Below are positions 16,301 through 24,929 of a DNA stretch of 48,315 nt, piece by piece; position 1 is the first letter of the stretch, and each line of letters begins with the position of its first letter. Location of the stretch: assembly GCA_947628775.1 (NCBI GenBank), contig CANRBI010000004.1, positions 1 through 48,315 of the forward strand, in the 5' to 3' direction. The position numbers and the translations under genes are program-made. The notes under the pieces are model-generated. The model was not told the DNA's origin, did no database searches, and worked only from the letters and a program-made list of their open reading frames with translations. Source of the stretch: an uncultured Clostridia bacterium. Its GTDB lineage: Bacteria > Bacillota > Clostridia > TANB77 > CAG-508.

Positions 16301-18736
16301 TTATTTTCTTAGTTCTGCTAATAGTTGTTTTTGTAGATCTTCTATTATTTGTTGCATTAGGTTGTTTATTTCTTCGTCTTGTAGTGTTTTGTTTTTGTCT
16401 CTGAATTTTAGTGAGTAGGCTACACTTTTTTTGTTTTGTCCTAGTTTTTCGTCTCTGTATATGTCAAATAGTTCCATGCTTTCTAGAAGTTTTTTTGCTC
16501 TTTTGGTTATTATTTTTTGTATTTGTCCTACTTCTATTTGTTCATCTACTACTACTGCTATATCTCTTTCTACTGCTGGGAATTTTGGTACTTCTACATA
16601 TTTTTTGTTGTTTTTTGCGTATTTTGTTATTTTGGTTATGTTTAATTCTGCTAGGTATATTCTTTGTGTTATTTCATAGTTTTGTAGTACTTCTGGATGT
16701 GCTTCTCCTAGTGTTGCTACTGTGTCGTTTCCTATTTTTATGTTTGCACATCTTCCTGGATGATATGTTTTGTTTTGTTTTTCTTTTTGTATTTCATATG
16801 TGTTTACATTTATTTGTTGTAGGGTGTTTTCTAGTATTCCTTTTAGTGTGTAGAAGTCTATATCTTTTCCATACATTCCTATTGTTAGTATTTTTTCTTC
16901 TTGTGGTATTTCGCCTTGTTCTACTTTGTTTCCTATGTTTTGGTATCTTCTTGATATGTCAAATAGTTTGGCTTCTTTGTTCTTTTTGTTTATGTTTGTT
17001 ACTATTATTGATAACATACTTGGAATTGTTGTTGGTCTCATGTATTTGTAGTCATCATTTAGTGGATTTTTTAGGCATATTGATAGTTCTTTTATTTGTT
17101 TTGGTGTGTTTGTTTTGTCTAGTTCTTTTTCGTTTATAAATCCATATGTGTAGATTTCTGATAGTCCACTATTTTGTAGTGTTTCTAGTATTTTGTCTTC
17201 TATTTTTTGTTGTTTTGTTTTTATTCCTATTGTTGTGTCTGCTTTTATTAGTGTTGTGTCTAGTTTGTCATATCCATAAAATCTTGCTATTTCTTCTGCT
17301 ATGTCTGCCATTTGTTCTAGGTCTTGTCTGAAGTATGGTGGTGTTACTGTTTCGTTTTCTACTTTTATGTCTAGTTTTTCTAGAATTTTTATCATTTCTT
17401 GTTTTGTTATGTTTGTTCCTAGTAGGTTGTTTATTCTTTCTGGTTCTAAGTCTATTTTGTTTATTTTTTGCTTTGTTGGATATTTGTCTATTTTTCCTTC
17501 TACTACTTTTCCTGCTCCTAGTTTTTCTACTAGTTGTACTGCTCTGTTTACTGCTCTTAGTGCGTTTTCTGGTGATAGCCCTTTTTCAAATCGTGATGAG
17601 CTTTCTGTTCTTAGTCCTACTTTTTTGGCTGTTTTTCTTACTGCTCCTCCGTAGAATACTGCTGATTCAAATACTACTGTTTTTGTGTCTTTTTCTATTT
17701 CTGAGTTTTGTCCTCCCATTACTCCTGCTATTGCTACTGCTTTTTTGGTGTCTGATATTACTAGGTCGTTTTCGTCTAGTGTTCTTTCTATTTCGTCTAG
17801 TGTTGTTATTTTTTCTCCGTTTTTTGCTCTTCTTACTGTGATATGTTTTCCTTCTATTGATTCTATGTCAAATGCGTGCATTGGTTGACCCATTTCTAGC
17901 ATTACATAGTTTGTAATGTCTACTATGTTGTTTATACTTCTCATTCCACAGGCTTTTAGTCTTTTTACCATCCATTTTGGTGATGGTCCTATTTTTACGT
18001 CTTTTACTATTCTTGCTATGTATCTGTAGCATAGGTCTGGTGCTTTTATATCTACTTTTAATCCTTCTATTTCTTCTTTGTCTGGTATTTTCATTTCGTC
18101 TATGTCTTTTCTTGGGTTTTTGAATTTTTGGTTTGTGGCTACTGCTGTTTCTCTTCCTAGTCCTTCTATTGATAGGCAGTCTGGTCTGTTTGGTGTTATT
18201 TCAAAGTCTATTATGTCTTCTTTTAGGTCTAGTACTTCTACTATGTCTTTTCCTAGATTTTTTTCCATGTCTATTTCTGGTATTACTTTTATGTTTTCAC
18301 TTGGTCTTTGTAAGATCATTATTCCTTCTTCTATTTGGTTTGGATATTCTTCTAGTCCTATTCCTAGTTCTCCTATTGAACACATCATTCCACATGATGA
18401 TACTCCTCTTAGGATTCCTGTTTTTATTTTTAGTCCATTTGGTAGTTCTGCTCCGTCTTTTGCTATTGGTACTATGTCGCCTTCTTTTATGTTTGGGGCT
18501 CCTGTTACTATTTGTAGTTTTTCTGTTCCTACATCTACTTTTGCTACTAGTAGATGGTCTGAGTCTTGGTGTTTTTCTATTTTTAGTATTTTTCCTACTA
18601 CTACATTTTTTATGTCGTTTCCTGTTTGGTCTATTGTTTCTACTTTTTGTCCTGCCATTGTTAGGATGTCTCCTAGTTCTGTTGTGCTTACTTTTATGTC
18701 ACTGTATTCTTCTAACCATTCTTTACTTGCTTTCAT
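16301..18736 (-). CDS. pheT: Phenylalanyl-tRNA synthetase beta subunit
   Basis: PheT pairs with PheS in the (alpha-beta)2 enzyme that charges tRNA-Phe. The 811-residue protein has all the expected parts: N-terminal EMAP-like tRNA-binding domain (about 40-150, VGKILKIEKHQDSDHLLVAKVDVG), the B3/B4 editing region (GLGRETAV onward, with MHAFDIESIEG), B5 (PPYFRQDLEQMADIAEEIARFYGYD) and the C-terminal ferredoxin-like anticodon-binding domain (FPAVERDIAVVVDEQI). It follows pheS by about 19 bases and shares the upstream T-box. Confidence 0.98.
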   Translation of the reverse strand: MKASKEWLEEYSDIKVSTTELGDILTMAGQKVETIDQTGNDIKNVVVGKILKIEKHQDSDHLLVAKVDVGTEKLQIVTGAPNIKEGDIVPIAKDGAELPNGLKIKTGILRGVSSCGMMCSIGELGIGLEEYPNQIEEGIMILQRPSENIKVIPEIDMEKNLGKDIVEVLDLKEDIIDFEITPNRPDCLSIEGLGRETAVATNQKFKNPRKDIDEMKIPDKEEIEGLKVDIKAPDLCYRYIARIVKDVKIGPSPKWMVKRLKACGMRSINNIVDITNYVMLEMGQPMHAFDIESIEGKHITVRRAKNGEKITTLDEIERTLDENDLVISDTKKAVAIAGVMGGQNSEIEKDTKTVVFESAVFYGGAVRKTAKKVGLRTESSSRFEKGLSPENALRAVNRAVQLVEKLGAGKVVEGKIDKYPTKQKINKIDLEPERINNLLGTNITKQEMIKILEKLDIKVENETVTPPYFRQDLEQMADIAEEIARFYGYDKLDTTLIKADTTIGIKTKQQKIEDKILETLQNSGLSEIYTYGFINEKELDKTNTPKQIKELSICLKNPLNDDYKYMRPTTIPSMLSIIVTNINKKNKEAKLFDISRRYQNIGNKVEQGEIPQEEKILTIGMYGKDIDFYTLKGILENTLQQINVNTYEIQKEKQNKTYHPGRCANIKIGNDTVATLGEAHPEVLQNYEITQRIYLAELNITKITKYAKNNKKYVEVPKFPAVERDIAVVVDEQIEVGQIQKIITKRAKKLLESMELFDIYRDEKLGQNKKSVAYSLKFRDKNKTLQDEEINNLMQQIIEDLQKQLLAELRK

Positions 18737-18754
18737 TTTTTTATTTCCTTTCTT

Positions 18755-19774
18755 TTAAAATTGTTTTAAAAATCTGATGTCGTTTTCAAATAGTAGCCTC
18801 ATGTCTTCTATTCCGAATTTTGCCATTGCTATTCTTTCTACTCCAAATCCGAATGCGAATCCTGAGTATTGTTTTGGGTCTATTCCGCAGTTTCTTAGTA
18901 CATTTGGGTGTACCATTCCACATCCTAATAGTTCTATCCATCCTTCTCCTTTACATACTTTGCAGCCTTTTCCTCCACATACGAAGCATGATACGTCTGC
19001 TTCTGCTGATGGTTCTGTGAATGGGAAGTGGTGTGGTCTGAATCTTATTTTTGTGTTTTCTCCTAGACATTTTTTTGCAAACATTTCTAGTGTTCCTTTT
19101 AGGTCTGTCATTGCTATGTTTTTGTCTATTACTAGTCCTTCTACTTGGTGGAATACTGGTGAGTGTGTTGCATCTATTGTGTCTGAACGATAGACTGTTC
19201 CTGGACATATTATTTTTATTGGTGGTTTTTGTGTTTCCATTACTCTTGCTTGTACTGGTGATGTTTGGCTTCTTAGGATTATTTCGTCTGTTATGTAGAA
19301 TGTGTCTTGAATGTCTCTTGATGGGTGGTCTTCTGGTGCGTTTAGTTGGTCAAAGTTGTAGAATGTTTTTTCTACTTCTGGTCCATCTGCTATTTGGTAT
19401 CCCATTCCTAGGAATATTTCTTCTACTTCTTTTATTGTTTGTGTTATTGGGTGTATTGATCCTAGTGTTGTTTTTTTGCTTGGTTCTGTTACATCTATGT
19501 TTTCTGTTTCTAGTCTTTTTTGTAGTTCTTTTTCTTGTAGTTCTTTTTCTTTTTTGGCGAATTCTTCTTCTAGTTTGTCTCTTAATTCATTTACTAGTTT
19601 TCCTATTGCTGGTCTTTCTTCTGGTTTTAGTTCTCCCATTCCTCTTAGGGCTTTTGTTAGCTCTCCTTTTTTTCCTGTGTATTTTACTTTTATTTCTGCT
19701 AGTTCTTTTTGGTCTTCTACTTTTTCTATTTCTTGTAGTGCTTGTTTTTGTATTTGTGCAATTTGGTCTTTCAT
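18755..19774 (-). CDS. pheS: Phenylalanyl-tRNA synthetase alpha subunit
   Basis: PheS is the catalytic class II subunit of phenylalanyl-tRNA synthetase. The 339-residue protein has an N-terminal coiled coil (about 1-90, rich in Glu/Lys/Leu), then HPITQTIKEVEEIFLGMGY, motif 2 around CPGTVYRSDTIDATHSPVFHQ, and motif 3 GFGVERIAMAKFGI. A small Cys cluster (CFVCGGKGCKVCKGEG) is an expanded version of the loop seen in many bacterial PheS. The upstream 240 bases are a T-box leader, so expression should rise when tRNA-Phe is uncharged. Confidence 0.98.
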   Translation of the reverse strand: MKDQIAQIQKQALQEIEKVEDQKELAEIKVKYTGKKGELTKALRGMGELKPEERPAIGKLVNELRDKLEEEFAKKEKELQEKELQKRLETENIDVTEPSKKTTLGSIHPITQTIKEVEEIFLGMGYQIADGPEVEKTFYNFDQLNAPEDHPSRDIQDTFYITDEIILRSQTSPVQARVMETQKPPIKIICPGTVYRSDTIDATHSPVFHQVEGLVIDKNIAMTDLKGTLEMFAKKCLGENTKIRFRPHHFPFTEPSAEADVSCFVCGGKGCKVCKGEGWIELLGCGMVHPNVLRNCGIDPKQYSGFAFGFGVERIAMAKFGIEDMRLLFENDIRFLKQF

Positions 19775-19820
19775 GGTTTTTCCTCCTTTTATTTATGTTT
19801 TGGTTTGTTTTTTGGGTACA

Positions 19821-20055
19821 AAAAATCCATTTCGTCTTGTTATAAGGACGAAATGGATATATTCCGTGGTACCACCTAAATTCATTAGTTATAAACTAAT
19901 CTCGTTTGTTTGCTTTAACGGGCTACTCCGCTTCTTTCTAGTTTGGTTTTGACCTGTTCAAAAGAAGTCCTAAAAAGTGAAATTTTCGCTAAGTATTTTA
20001 ATGACTTCCAGCCTTGGTCATTTTCTCTGGTAAAATATTGCTCTTAACGCTTTTT
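19821..20055 (-). promoter_or_regulatory. T-box riboswitch leader of pheST
   Basis: The conserved T-box stretch GGTGGTACCACGGAA lies at 19876-19862 on the minus strand. It is followed by a terminator hairpin with 12-bp arms (19847-19858 and 19825-19836) and a T run. The preceding part has the paired, purine-rich organisation of stem I. A TTC in the likely specifier region (GGACTTC) fits phenylalanine, but I did not fold it fully. The leader fills nearly the whole gene-free gap between pheS and the LPXTG-type gene. Confidence 0.92.
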
Positions 20056-20075
20056 TGCTTTTTATTTGGTTTTTA

Positions 20076-20489
20076 TTATAAACTTTTATATTCTCTTACT
20101 TTTTTATATGCATAGATTGATGAGATTCCAAATATTGTTATTAATACAATTATTGATGTTGAACTTCCTATACCTGTTTGTGGTAATGCTGTGTTTGATA
20201 CTGGTGTTGCATTGTTTGTTATTGCACTTGTGTTTAATGATGTATTTCTTGATGTATTAGTTGTTGATGTGTTAGTTCTAGCTGTGTTATTTCCTGCTGT
20301 ATTTCCTGTTGAGTTTCCACTAGATGTGTTTCCACTTGCTGTGTTGTTTCCTGTTGAGTTTACAATGCTTCCTAAGTCTCCTAAGTCATTGTAATTGCCA
20401 TCTGCTGCAAATACATCTACAGCTACTGATACTACCATTAATGCAATTGAAATCATTAATATTACTTTTACTAGTTTTGAATTTTTCAT
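20076..20489 (-). CDS. Small secreted Ser/Thr/Asn-rich protein with LPQTG-type wall anchor
   Basis: The 137-residue protein has a signal peptide (about 1-29, ending in VDVFAADG), a low-complexity region of Asn, Thr, Ser and Gly (about 40-95, with repeated GN(T/A) and TST units), and a C-terminal sorting signal: LPQTG, a hydrophobic helix and a basic tail (YKKVREYKSL). Such proteins are cut by sortase and attached to peptidoglycan. The core has no enzymatic domain, so it may be a spacer or glycosylated surface stalk. No sortase is in the window. It has its own consensus promoter and lies before the T-box. Confidence 0.8.
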   Translation of the reverse strand: MKNSKLVKVILMISIALMVVSVAVDVFAADGNYNDLGDLGSIVNSTGNNTASGNTSSGNSTGNTAGNNTARTNTSTTNTSRNTSLNTSAITNNATPVSNTALPQTGIGSSTSIIVLITIFGISSIYAYKKVREYKSL

Positions 20490-20546
20490 AATAAATTCTC
20501 TCCTTTTTTAATATGTTTTTTTCTTAGTATTCTACAAATATTTTTT

Positions 20547-20575
20547 ATTATACCACACTTTAAAAATATTTGCAA
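20547..20575 (-). promoter_or_regulatory. Promoter of the LPXTG-type gene
   Basis: TTGCAA at 20575-20570, 17-base spacer, TATAAT at 20552-20547 on the minus strand. The remaining gap up to 20709 is AT-rich with nothing else recognisable. Confidence 0.75.
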
Positions 20576-20709
20576 TAGTTATACACATTAATTTTTAACT
20601 TTTGTATATCTATTATTTATTTTATACTTTGTTTGTTTATATGTCAATAGTTTTTTTGTATTTTTTTGTATTTTTTTGTTATTGTCTTTTTTTGTTTATT
20701 TTTAGGGGT

Positions 20710-21810
20710 TTATTTGCTTACATTAAATTTAAATAATACTATATCTCCATCTTGCATTATGTATTCTTTTCCTTCTGAGCGTACTAGCCCTTTTTCTTTT
20801 GCTGATACTATTGATCCTTCTTTTATTAAGTCATTATATGATATTACTTCTGCTTTTATGAATCCTCTTTGTATGTCTGTATGTATTTTTCCTGCAGCTT
20901 CTGGGGCTTTTGTTCCTTTTTTGATTGTCCATGCTCTTACTTCTGGTTCTCCTGCTGTTAGGAATGACATTAGTCCTAGTAAATCATAACTTTTTTTGAT
21001 TACTTTGTCTAAGCCTGATTCCTCTAAGTTGTACATTGCTAACATTTCTTTTTTGTCTTCTTCTTCTAATCCTGATAGTTCTTCTTCCATTTTTACACAT
21101 AGTGGTATTACTTCTGCTCCTTCTTGTTTTGCGTATTCTTTTACTTGTTTGATTTTTGGATCAGTTTCTGCTTTTTCTAGTTGTTCTTCTGATATGTTTG
21201 CTATGTATAGTATTGGTTTTGTTGTTAGTAAAAACATTTCTTTTACTATTTTTTGTTCTTCTTCGTCTTCAAATTGTAGTGTTCTTACAGATTTTCCTTG
21301 TTCTAGTGTTTGTAATATTTTTTCGAGTAGGTCTATTTCTTGTTGGTATCTTTTGTCTGCTTTTAGATTTTTTTTTGCTTTTTCTAACCTTTTGTTTACT
21401 GTTTCAATATCTGCAAATATTAATTCTAAGTTTATTGTTTCAATATCTCTTATTGGTTCTATTTGTCCGTCTACATGGACTATGTTGTCATTTTCGAAAC
21501 ATCTTACTACTTCTACTATTGCGTCTGTTTCTCTTATGTGTGATAGAAATTTGTTGCCTAGTCCTTCTCCTTTGCTTGCTCCTTTTACTAGTCCTGCTAT
21601 GTCTACAAATTCTATTATTGCATGCGTGGTTTTTTGTGGTTTATATATTTCGGTTAGTTTGTCTAGCCTTTCGTCTGGTACTGCTACTACTCCTACATTT
21701 GGTTCTATTGTGCAAAATGGGTAGTTTGCACATTCTGCTCCTGCTTTTGTTATGCTGTTAAATAATGTGCTTTTGCCTACATTTGGTAATCCTACTATTC
21801 CTAGTTTCAT
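20710..21810 (-). CDS. ychF: Redox-regulated ATPase/GTPase YchF (OLA1 family)
   Basis: YchF is an Obg-related P-loop ATPase that associates with ribosomes and stress responses. The 366-residue protein opens with the P-loop GLPNVGKSTLF (about 6-16), has the VDIAGLVKGASKGEGLGNKFL switch region (about 68-89), a coiled-coil segment (about 130-170), and the C-terminal TGS domain ending in DGDIVLFKFNV. The family's altered G4 motif (NxxE type, here in YIANISEE) is consistent with ATP preference. It lies 56 bases after thrS on the same strand. Confidence 0.97.
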   Translation of the reverse strand: MKLGIVGLPNVGKSTLFNSITKAGAECANYPFCTIEPNVGVVAVPDERLDKLTEIYKPQKTTHAIIEFVDIAGLVKGASKGEGLGNKFLSHIRETDAIVEVVRCFENDNIVHVDGQIEPIRDIETINLELIFADIETVNKRLEKAKKNLKADKRYQQEIDLLEKILQTLEQGKSVRTLQFEDEEEQKIVKEMFLLTTKPILYIANISEEQLEKAETDPKIKQVKEYAKQEGAEVIPLCVKMEEELSGLEEEDKKEMLAMYNLEESGLDKVIKKSYDLLGLMSFLTAGEPEVRAWTIKKGTKAPEAAGKIHTDIQRGFIKAEVISYNDLIKEGSIVSAKEKGLVRSEGKEYIMQDGDIVLFKFNVSK

Positions 21811-21866
21811 TTTTTGCTTTCCTTGTTTTTATATTTAGGTTTTTATGGGTGCCTATAAACCTTTGC

Positions 21867-23789
21867 TTAGTTAAATTTTATTTCTTTTTGTATTTTTGTT
21901 ATAAATTCGTCTAGTGTTGTTGTTCCTAGGTCTCCTTCGCTTCTTGATCTTAGTGATATTGTTGATGTTTGTTCTTCTTTGTCTCCTACTACTATCATGT
22001 ATGGTACTTTTTCTAGTTGTGTTTTTCTTATTTTGTATCCTATTTTTTCGTTTGATTTGTCTAGTTGGACTCTTATTCCTTTTTGTAGTAGTTTTTCATT
22101 TATTTCGTTTGCATAGTTTAGGTGTTTTTCACTTATTGGTAATATTTTTGTTTGTATTGGTGCAAGCCATGTTGGGAATGCTCCTTTGTATTCTTCTATT
22201 AGGAAACAGATGAATCTATCTAGTGTTCCTAAAATTGCTCTGTGAATTACTACTGGTCTATGTGCTTTTCCGTCTTCTCCTATGTATTCTAGTTCGAATT
22301 TTTCTGGTAATAGGAAGTCTAGTTGACATGTTGATACTGTTACGTCATGTCCTATTGCTGATTTTAGTTGTACATCTAGTTTTGGTCCATAAAATGCTGC
22401 TTCTCCTTCTGCTTCGTAAAAATCTACTCCTAGTTCTATTAAAATTTCTCTTAATTGACTTTCTGCTTTTTCCCACATTTCGTCATCGTCAAAGTATTTT
22501 TCTTTGTCGTTTTTGTCTCTTAGTGATAGTCTGAATTCGTAGTCTGTAAAATTGAAGTCTTTGTATACTTCTAATATTAGTTTTACTACTTTTCCGAATT
22601 CTTCTTTTATTTGTTCTGGTGTTACAAATAGGTGGGCATCATTCATACACATTGCTCGTACTCTTTCTAGTCCACATACACTTCCACTGTTTTCGTATCT
22701 GAAGTCATGTGCTAGTTCTCCTATTCTAATTGGTAGGTCTTTGTATGAATGCATTTTGTTTTTGTATATTAACATGTGGTGTGGACAGTTCATTGGTCTT
22801 AGTACCATTTCTTCATTGTCTAGTTTCATTATTGGGAACATGTCTTCACTGTAGTGGTCCCAGTGTCCTGATACTTTGTATAGTTCTGAGTTTGCTAGTG
22901 ATGGTGTGTATACGTGTTCATATCCTAGTTGTAGTTCTTTGTCTTGTATGTATCTTTCTAGGATTCTTCTTATTGTTGCTCCATTTGGTAGGTACATTGG
23001 TAGTCCTGATCCTACTAGTTTGTGTGTCATGAATATTTCTTGTTCTTTACCTATTTTTCTGTGGTCTCTTTGTTTTATTTCTTCTTGTAGGTCTAGGTAT
23101 TCTTGTAAGTCACTTGCTTTTGGGAATGATATTGCATATATTCTTTGTAGCATTTTGTTTTTTTCGTTTCCTCTCCAGTATGCTCCTGATGATGTTAGTA
23201 TTTTTATTGTTTTCACTTTTCCTGTGCTTTGTAGGTGTGGTCCTGCACATAGGTCTGTGAATTCTCCTTGTTTGTAGAAACTGATTTCTTCTCCTTCTGG
23301 TAGGTCATTTATTAGTTCTTGTTTGTATGGTTCGTTTTTCATTAATTCTAGTGCTTCTTTTTTTGGTAGACTGAATCTTTCTATTTTTAGATCTTCTTTT
23401 ATTATTTTTTTCATTTCTTCTTCTATTTTTGCTTTGTCTTCGTCTGTGAATGGTTTTTCGATGTCAAAGTCATAGTATAGTCCTTCGTCAATACTTGGCC
23501 CTATTGCTAGTTTTACGTTTGGGAATATTCTTTTTACTGCTTGTGCCATTATGTGTGATGTTGTGTGCCAGTATGCTTTTTTTCCTTCTAAATCTTCTTT
23601 TGAGAATGTGTGTATTGTTAGATTACAGTCTTCTTCTATTTTATATCTTATGTCTTTTATTTCGTTGTTTATTTCTCCACAGGTTGCATTTCTTGCTAGT
23701 CCTTCACTTATTTTTTGGGCTACTTCTAGTATTGTTGTTCCTTTTTCTGTTTGCATTTTTGAACCATCTTTTAATGTAATATTTATCAT
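21867..23789 (-). CDS. thrS: Threonyl-tRNA synthetase
   Basis: ThrRS charges tRNA-Thr and edits mischarged serine. The 640-residue protein has the N-terminal TGS domain (about 1-60), the editing domain with HTTSHIMAQAVKRIFP and the CAGPHLQSTG motif, the class II core (MNCPHHMLIYKNK, zinc-binding Cys; RIGELAHDFRYENSG), motif 3 VIHRAILGTLDRF, and an anticodon-binding domain starting at PTWLAPIQTKILPI. AAAGGGGAG precedes the ATG. tRNA-Thr itself lies divergently just upstream. No T-box is visible in the short gap between them. Confidence 0.99.
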   Translation of the reverse strand: MINITLKDGSKMQTEKGTTILEVAQKISEGLARNATCGEINNEIKDIRYKIEEDCNLTIHTFSKEDLEGKKAYWHTTSHIMAQAVKRIFPNVKLAIGPSIDEGLYYDFDIEKPFTDEDKAKIEEEMKKIIKEDLKIERFSLPKKEALELMKNEPYKQELINDLPEGEEISFYKQGEFTDLCAGPHLQSTGKVKTIKILTSSGAYWRGNEKNKMLQRIYAISFPKASDLQEYLDLQEEIKQRDHRKIGKEQEIFMTHKLVGSGLPMYLPNGATIRRILERYIQDKELQLGYEHVYTPSLANSELYKVSGHWDHYSEDMFPIMKLDNEEMVLRPMNCPHHMLIYKNKMHSYKDLPIRIGELAHDFRYENSGSVCGLERVRAMCMNDAHLFVTPEQIKEEFGKVVKLILEVYKDFNFTDYEFRLSLRDKNDKEKYFDDDEMWEKAESQLREILIELGVDFYEAEGEAAFYGPKLDVQLKSAIGHDVTVSTCQLDFLLPEKFELEYIGEDGKAHRPVVIHRAILGTLDRFICFLIEEYKGAFPTWLAPIQTKILPISEKHLNYANEINEKLLQKGIRVQLDKSNEKIGYKIRKTQLEKVPYMIVVGDKEEQTSTISLRSRSEGDLGTTTLDEFITKIQKEIKFN

Positions 23790-23865
23790 TGTTTTTTCTC
23801 CCCTTTCGTGTGCTTTGTTTTGCTGATATTTTATTATTTTTTTTGGAAAAAGTCAATAGAAATAC

Positions 23866-23894
23866 TTTACAATTTGTTTTTTTTCGTATATAAT
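23866..23894 (+). promoter_or_regulatory. Promoter of tRNA-Thr
   Basis: TTTACA (23866-23871), 17-base spacer, TATAAT (23889-23894), 18 bases before the tRNA. Confidence 0.75.
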
Positions 23895-23912
23895 AGCGTG
23901 TAGATTTTATTT

Positions 23913-23988
23913 GCCTTTATAGCTCAGTTGGTAGAGTGCAGCCTTGGTAAGGCTGAGGTCACGGGTTCAATTCCCGTTAAAGGCCCCA
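23913..23988 (+). tRNA. tRNA-Thr (GGT)
   Basis: Acceptor stem GCCTTTA/TAAAGGC, D arm AGCTCAGTTGGTAGAG, anticodon arm CAGCC-TTGGTAA-GGCTG with anticodon GGT, T loop TTCAATT, and encoded CCA. It is divergent from thrS. Confidence 0.97.
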
Positions 23989-23992
23989 AGGG

Positions 23993-24028
23993 AAAAGCAG
24001 TGATTTTAATAAGTTTCACTGCTTTTTT
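23993..24028 (+). terminator. Terminator of tRNA-Thr
   Basis: Arms AAAAGCAGTGA (23993-24003) and TCACTGCTTTT (24016-24026) with a T run. Confidence 0.85.
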
Positions 24029-24080
24029 CATTTTTAAAATATTGTTCATTTTGTTCTTTTTTCCCATTTTTCCTTACGAA

Positions 24081-24101
24081 ATGTTGTCAAAATGTTGTCA
24101 A
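24081..24101. repeat. Tandem copy of ATGTTGTCAA downstream of tRNA-Thr
   Basis: The ten bases ATGTTGTCAA occur at 24081-24090 and 24092-24101. Short repeats just downstream of tRNA genes can be relics of integrative-element attachment sites, but no integrase is present. Confidence 0.4.
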
Positions 24102-24104
24102 CAT

Positions 24105-24152
24105 AAAAAAAGTAGGCAAACTTGATTGTGTTGGGTTTGCTTACTTTTTTTT
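24105..24152. terminator. Strong bidirectional terminator downstream of sigH
   Basis: Arms 24105-24121 and 24135-24152 pair over about 17 bases with one bulge, with A and T runs at both ends. Confidence 0.85.
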
Positions 24153-24169
24153 AGGAAAATGTGTATATT

Positions 24170-24844
24170 TTATTGGATTTTGTTGTCTTGTTTTTTGAAT
24201 GTTCCGTCTGGTTGGGACATTTTGTTTGCTTTTTTGCGGATTCTTTGTATTGCGTTGTCTATTGATTTTACTGGTGCTTCTACTTTTTGTGCTATTACTT
24301 CGTAGCTTTCTCCTTTTATTAGTCTGTCTAGGACTTGTTTTTCAAATTTACTTAGTGAACTGTTTATTCCGTTTTGTATTTCTTTGTAGTATTCTTTTTT
24401 CATCATTGTTTCTAGTGGGTCTTCTATTGCTTTGTTTTCATAGGTTTCGATTAGTTCGATACTGTCTTCTTCGTTTGTGTATGCGGCTGTATTTAGTGAT
24501 ATGCATGAGTTTAATAGCATATGTTTTTGTCTGTTTGATGTTTTTATTGCTGTTATTAGCTGTCTTTCTATACATATGTTTGCAAATGTTTTGAATGTGT
24601 TTTGTTTTGTTTTGTCATAGTTTTTTATTGCTTTGTATAATCCTATCATTCCTTCTTGTATAAGGTCTTCTTTTTCTGCTCCTATTATATAATACTTGCT
24701 TACTTTGTTTTTTACTAGTGTTTTGTATTTTTTTAATAGGTATGTTAGTGCTTGCTCATTTCCTTGTTTTATTTCATTTACTATTTCTTCATCTGTTGTA
24801 TTTTGATATGGGTCTGTTGAGTAATATATGTTTTGATTTTGCAT
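24170..24844 (-). CDS. sigH: Sporulation-initiation sigma factor SigH
   Basis: SigH directs RNA polymerase to early sporulation and transition-state genes. The 224-residue protein matches the SigH pattern: TDEEIVNEIKQGNEQALTYLL at the start, region 2 with GAEKEDLIQEGMIGLYKAI (about 55-75) and FKTFANICIERQLITAIKTSNRQKH (2.4), a linker with LNSCISLN, and region 4 with LSKFEKQVLDRLIKGESYEVIAQKVEAPVKSIDNAIQRIR. It is monocistronic, with a consensus SigA promoter and a strong terminator. It is direct evidence of a sporulating lineage. Confidence 0.95.
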   Translation of the reverse strand: MQNQNIYYSTDPYQNTTDEEIVNEIKQGNEQALTYLLKKYKTLVKNKVSKYYIIGAEKEDLIQEGMIGLYKAIKNYDKTKQNTFKTFANICIERQLITAIKTSNRQKHMLLNSCISLNTAAYTNEEDSIELIETYENKAIEDPLETMMKKEYYKEIQNGINSSLSKFEKQVLDRLIKGESYEVIAQKVEAPVKSIDNAIQRIRKKANKMSQPDGTFKKQDNKIQ

Positions 24845-24879
24845 ATGTCTTAAATACCTCCAAATGTGTTCATGCTTTT

Positions 24880-24908
24880 ATTATATATTTGTAATCTTTT
24901 TATGTCAA
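24880..24908 (-). promoter_or_regulatory. SigA-type promoter of sigH
   Basis: TTGACA at 24908-24903, 17-base spacer, TATAAT at 24885-24880 on the minus strand. Confidence 0.8.
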
Positions 24909-24929
24909 GGGATTTTTGTTTTTTTGTTT

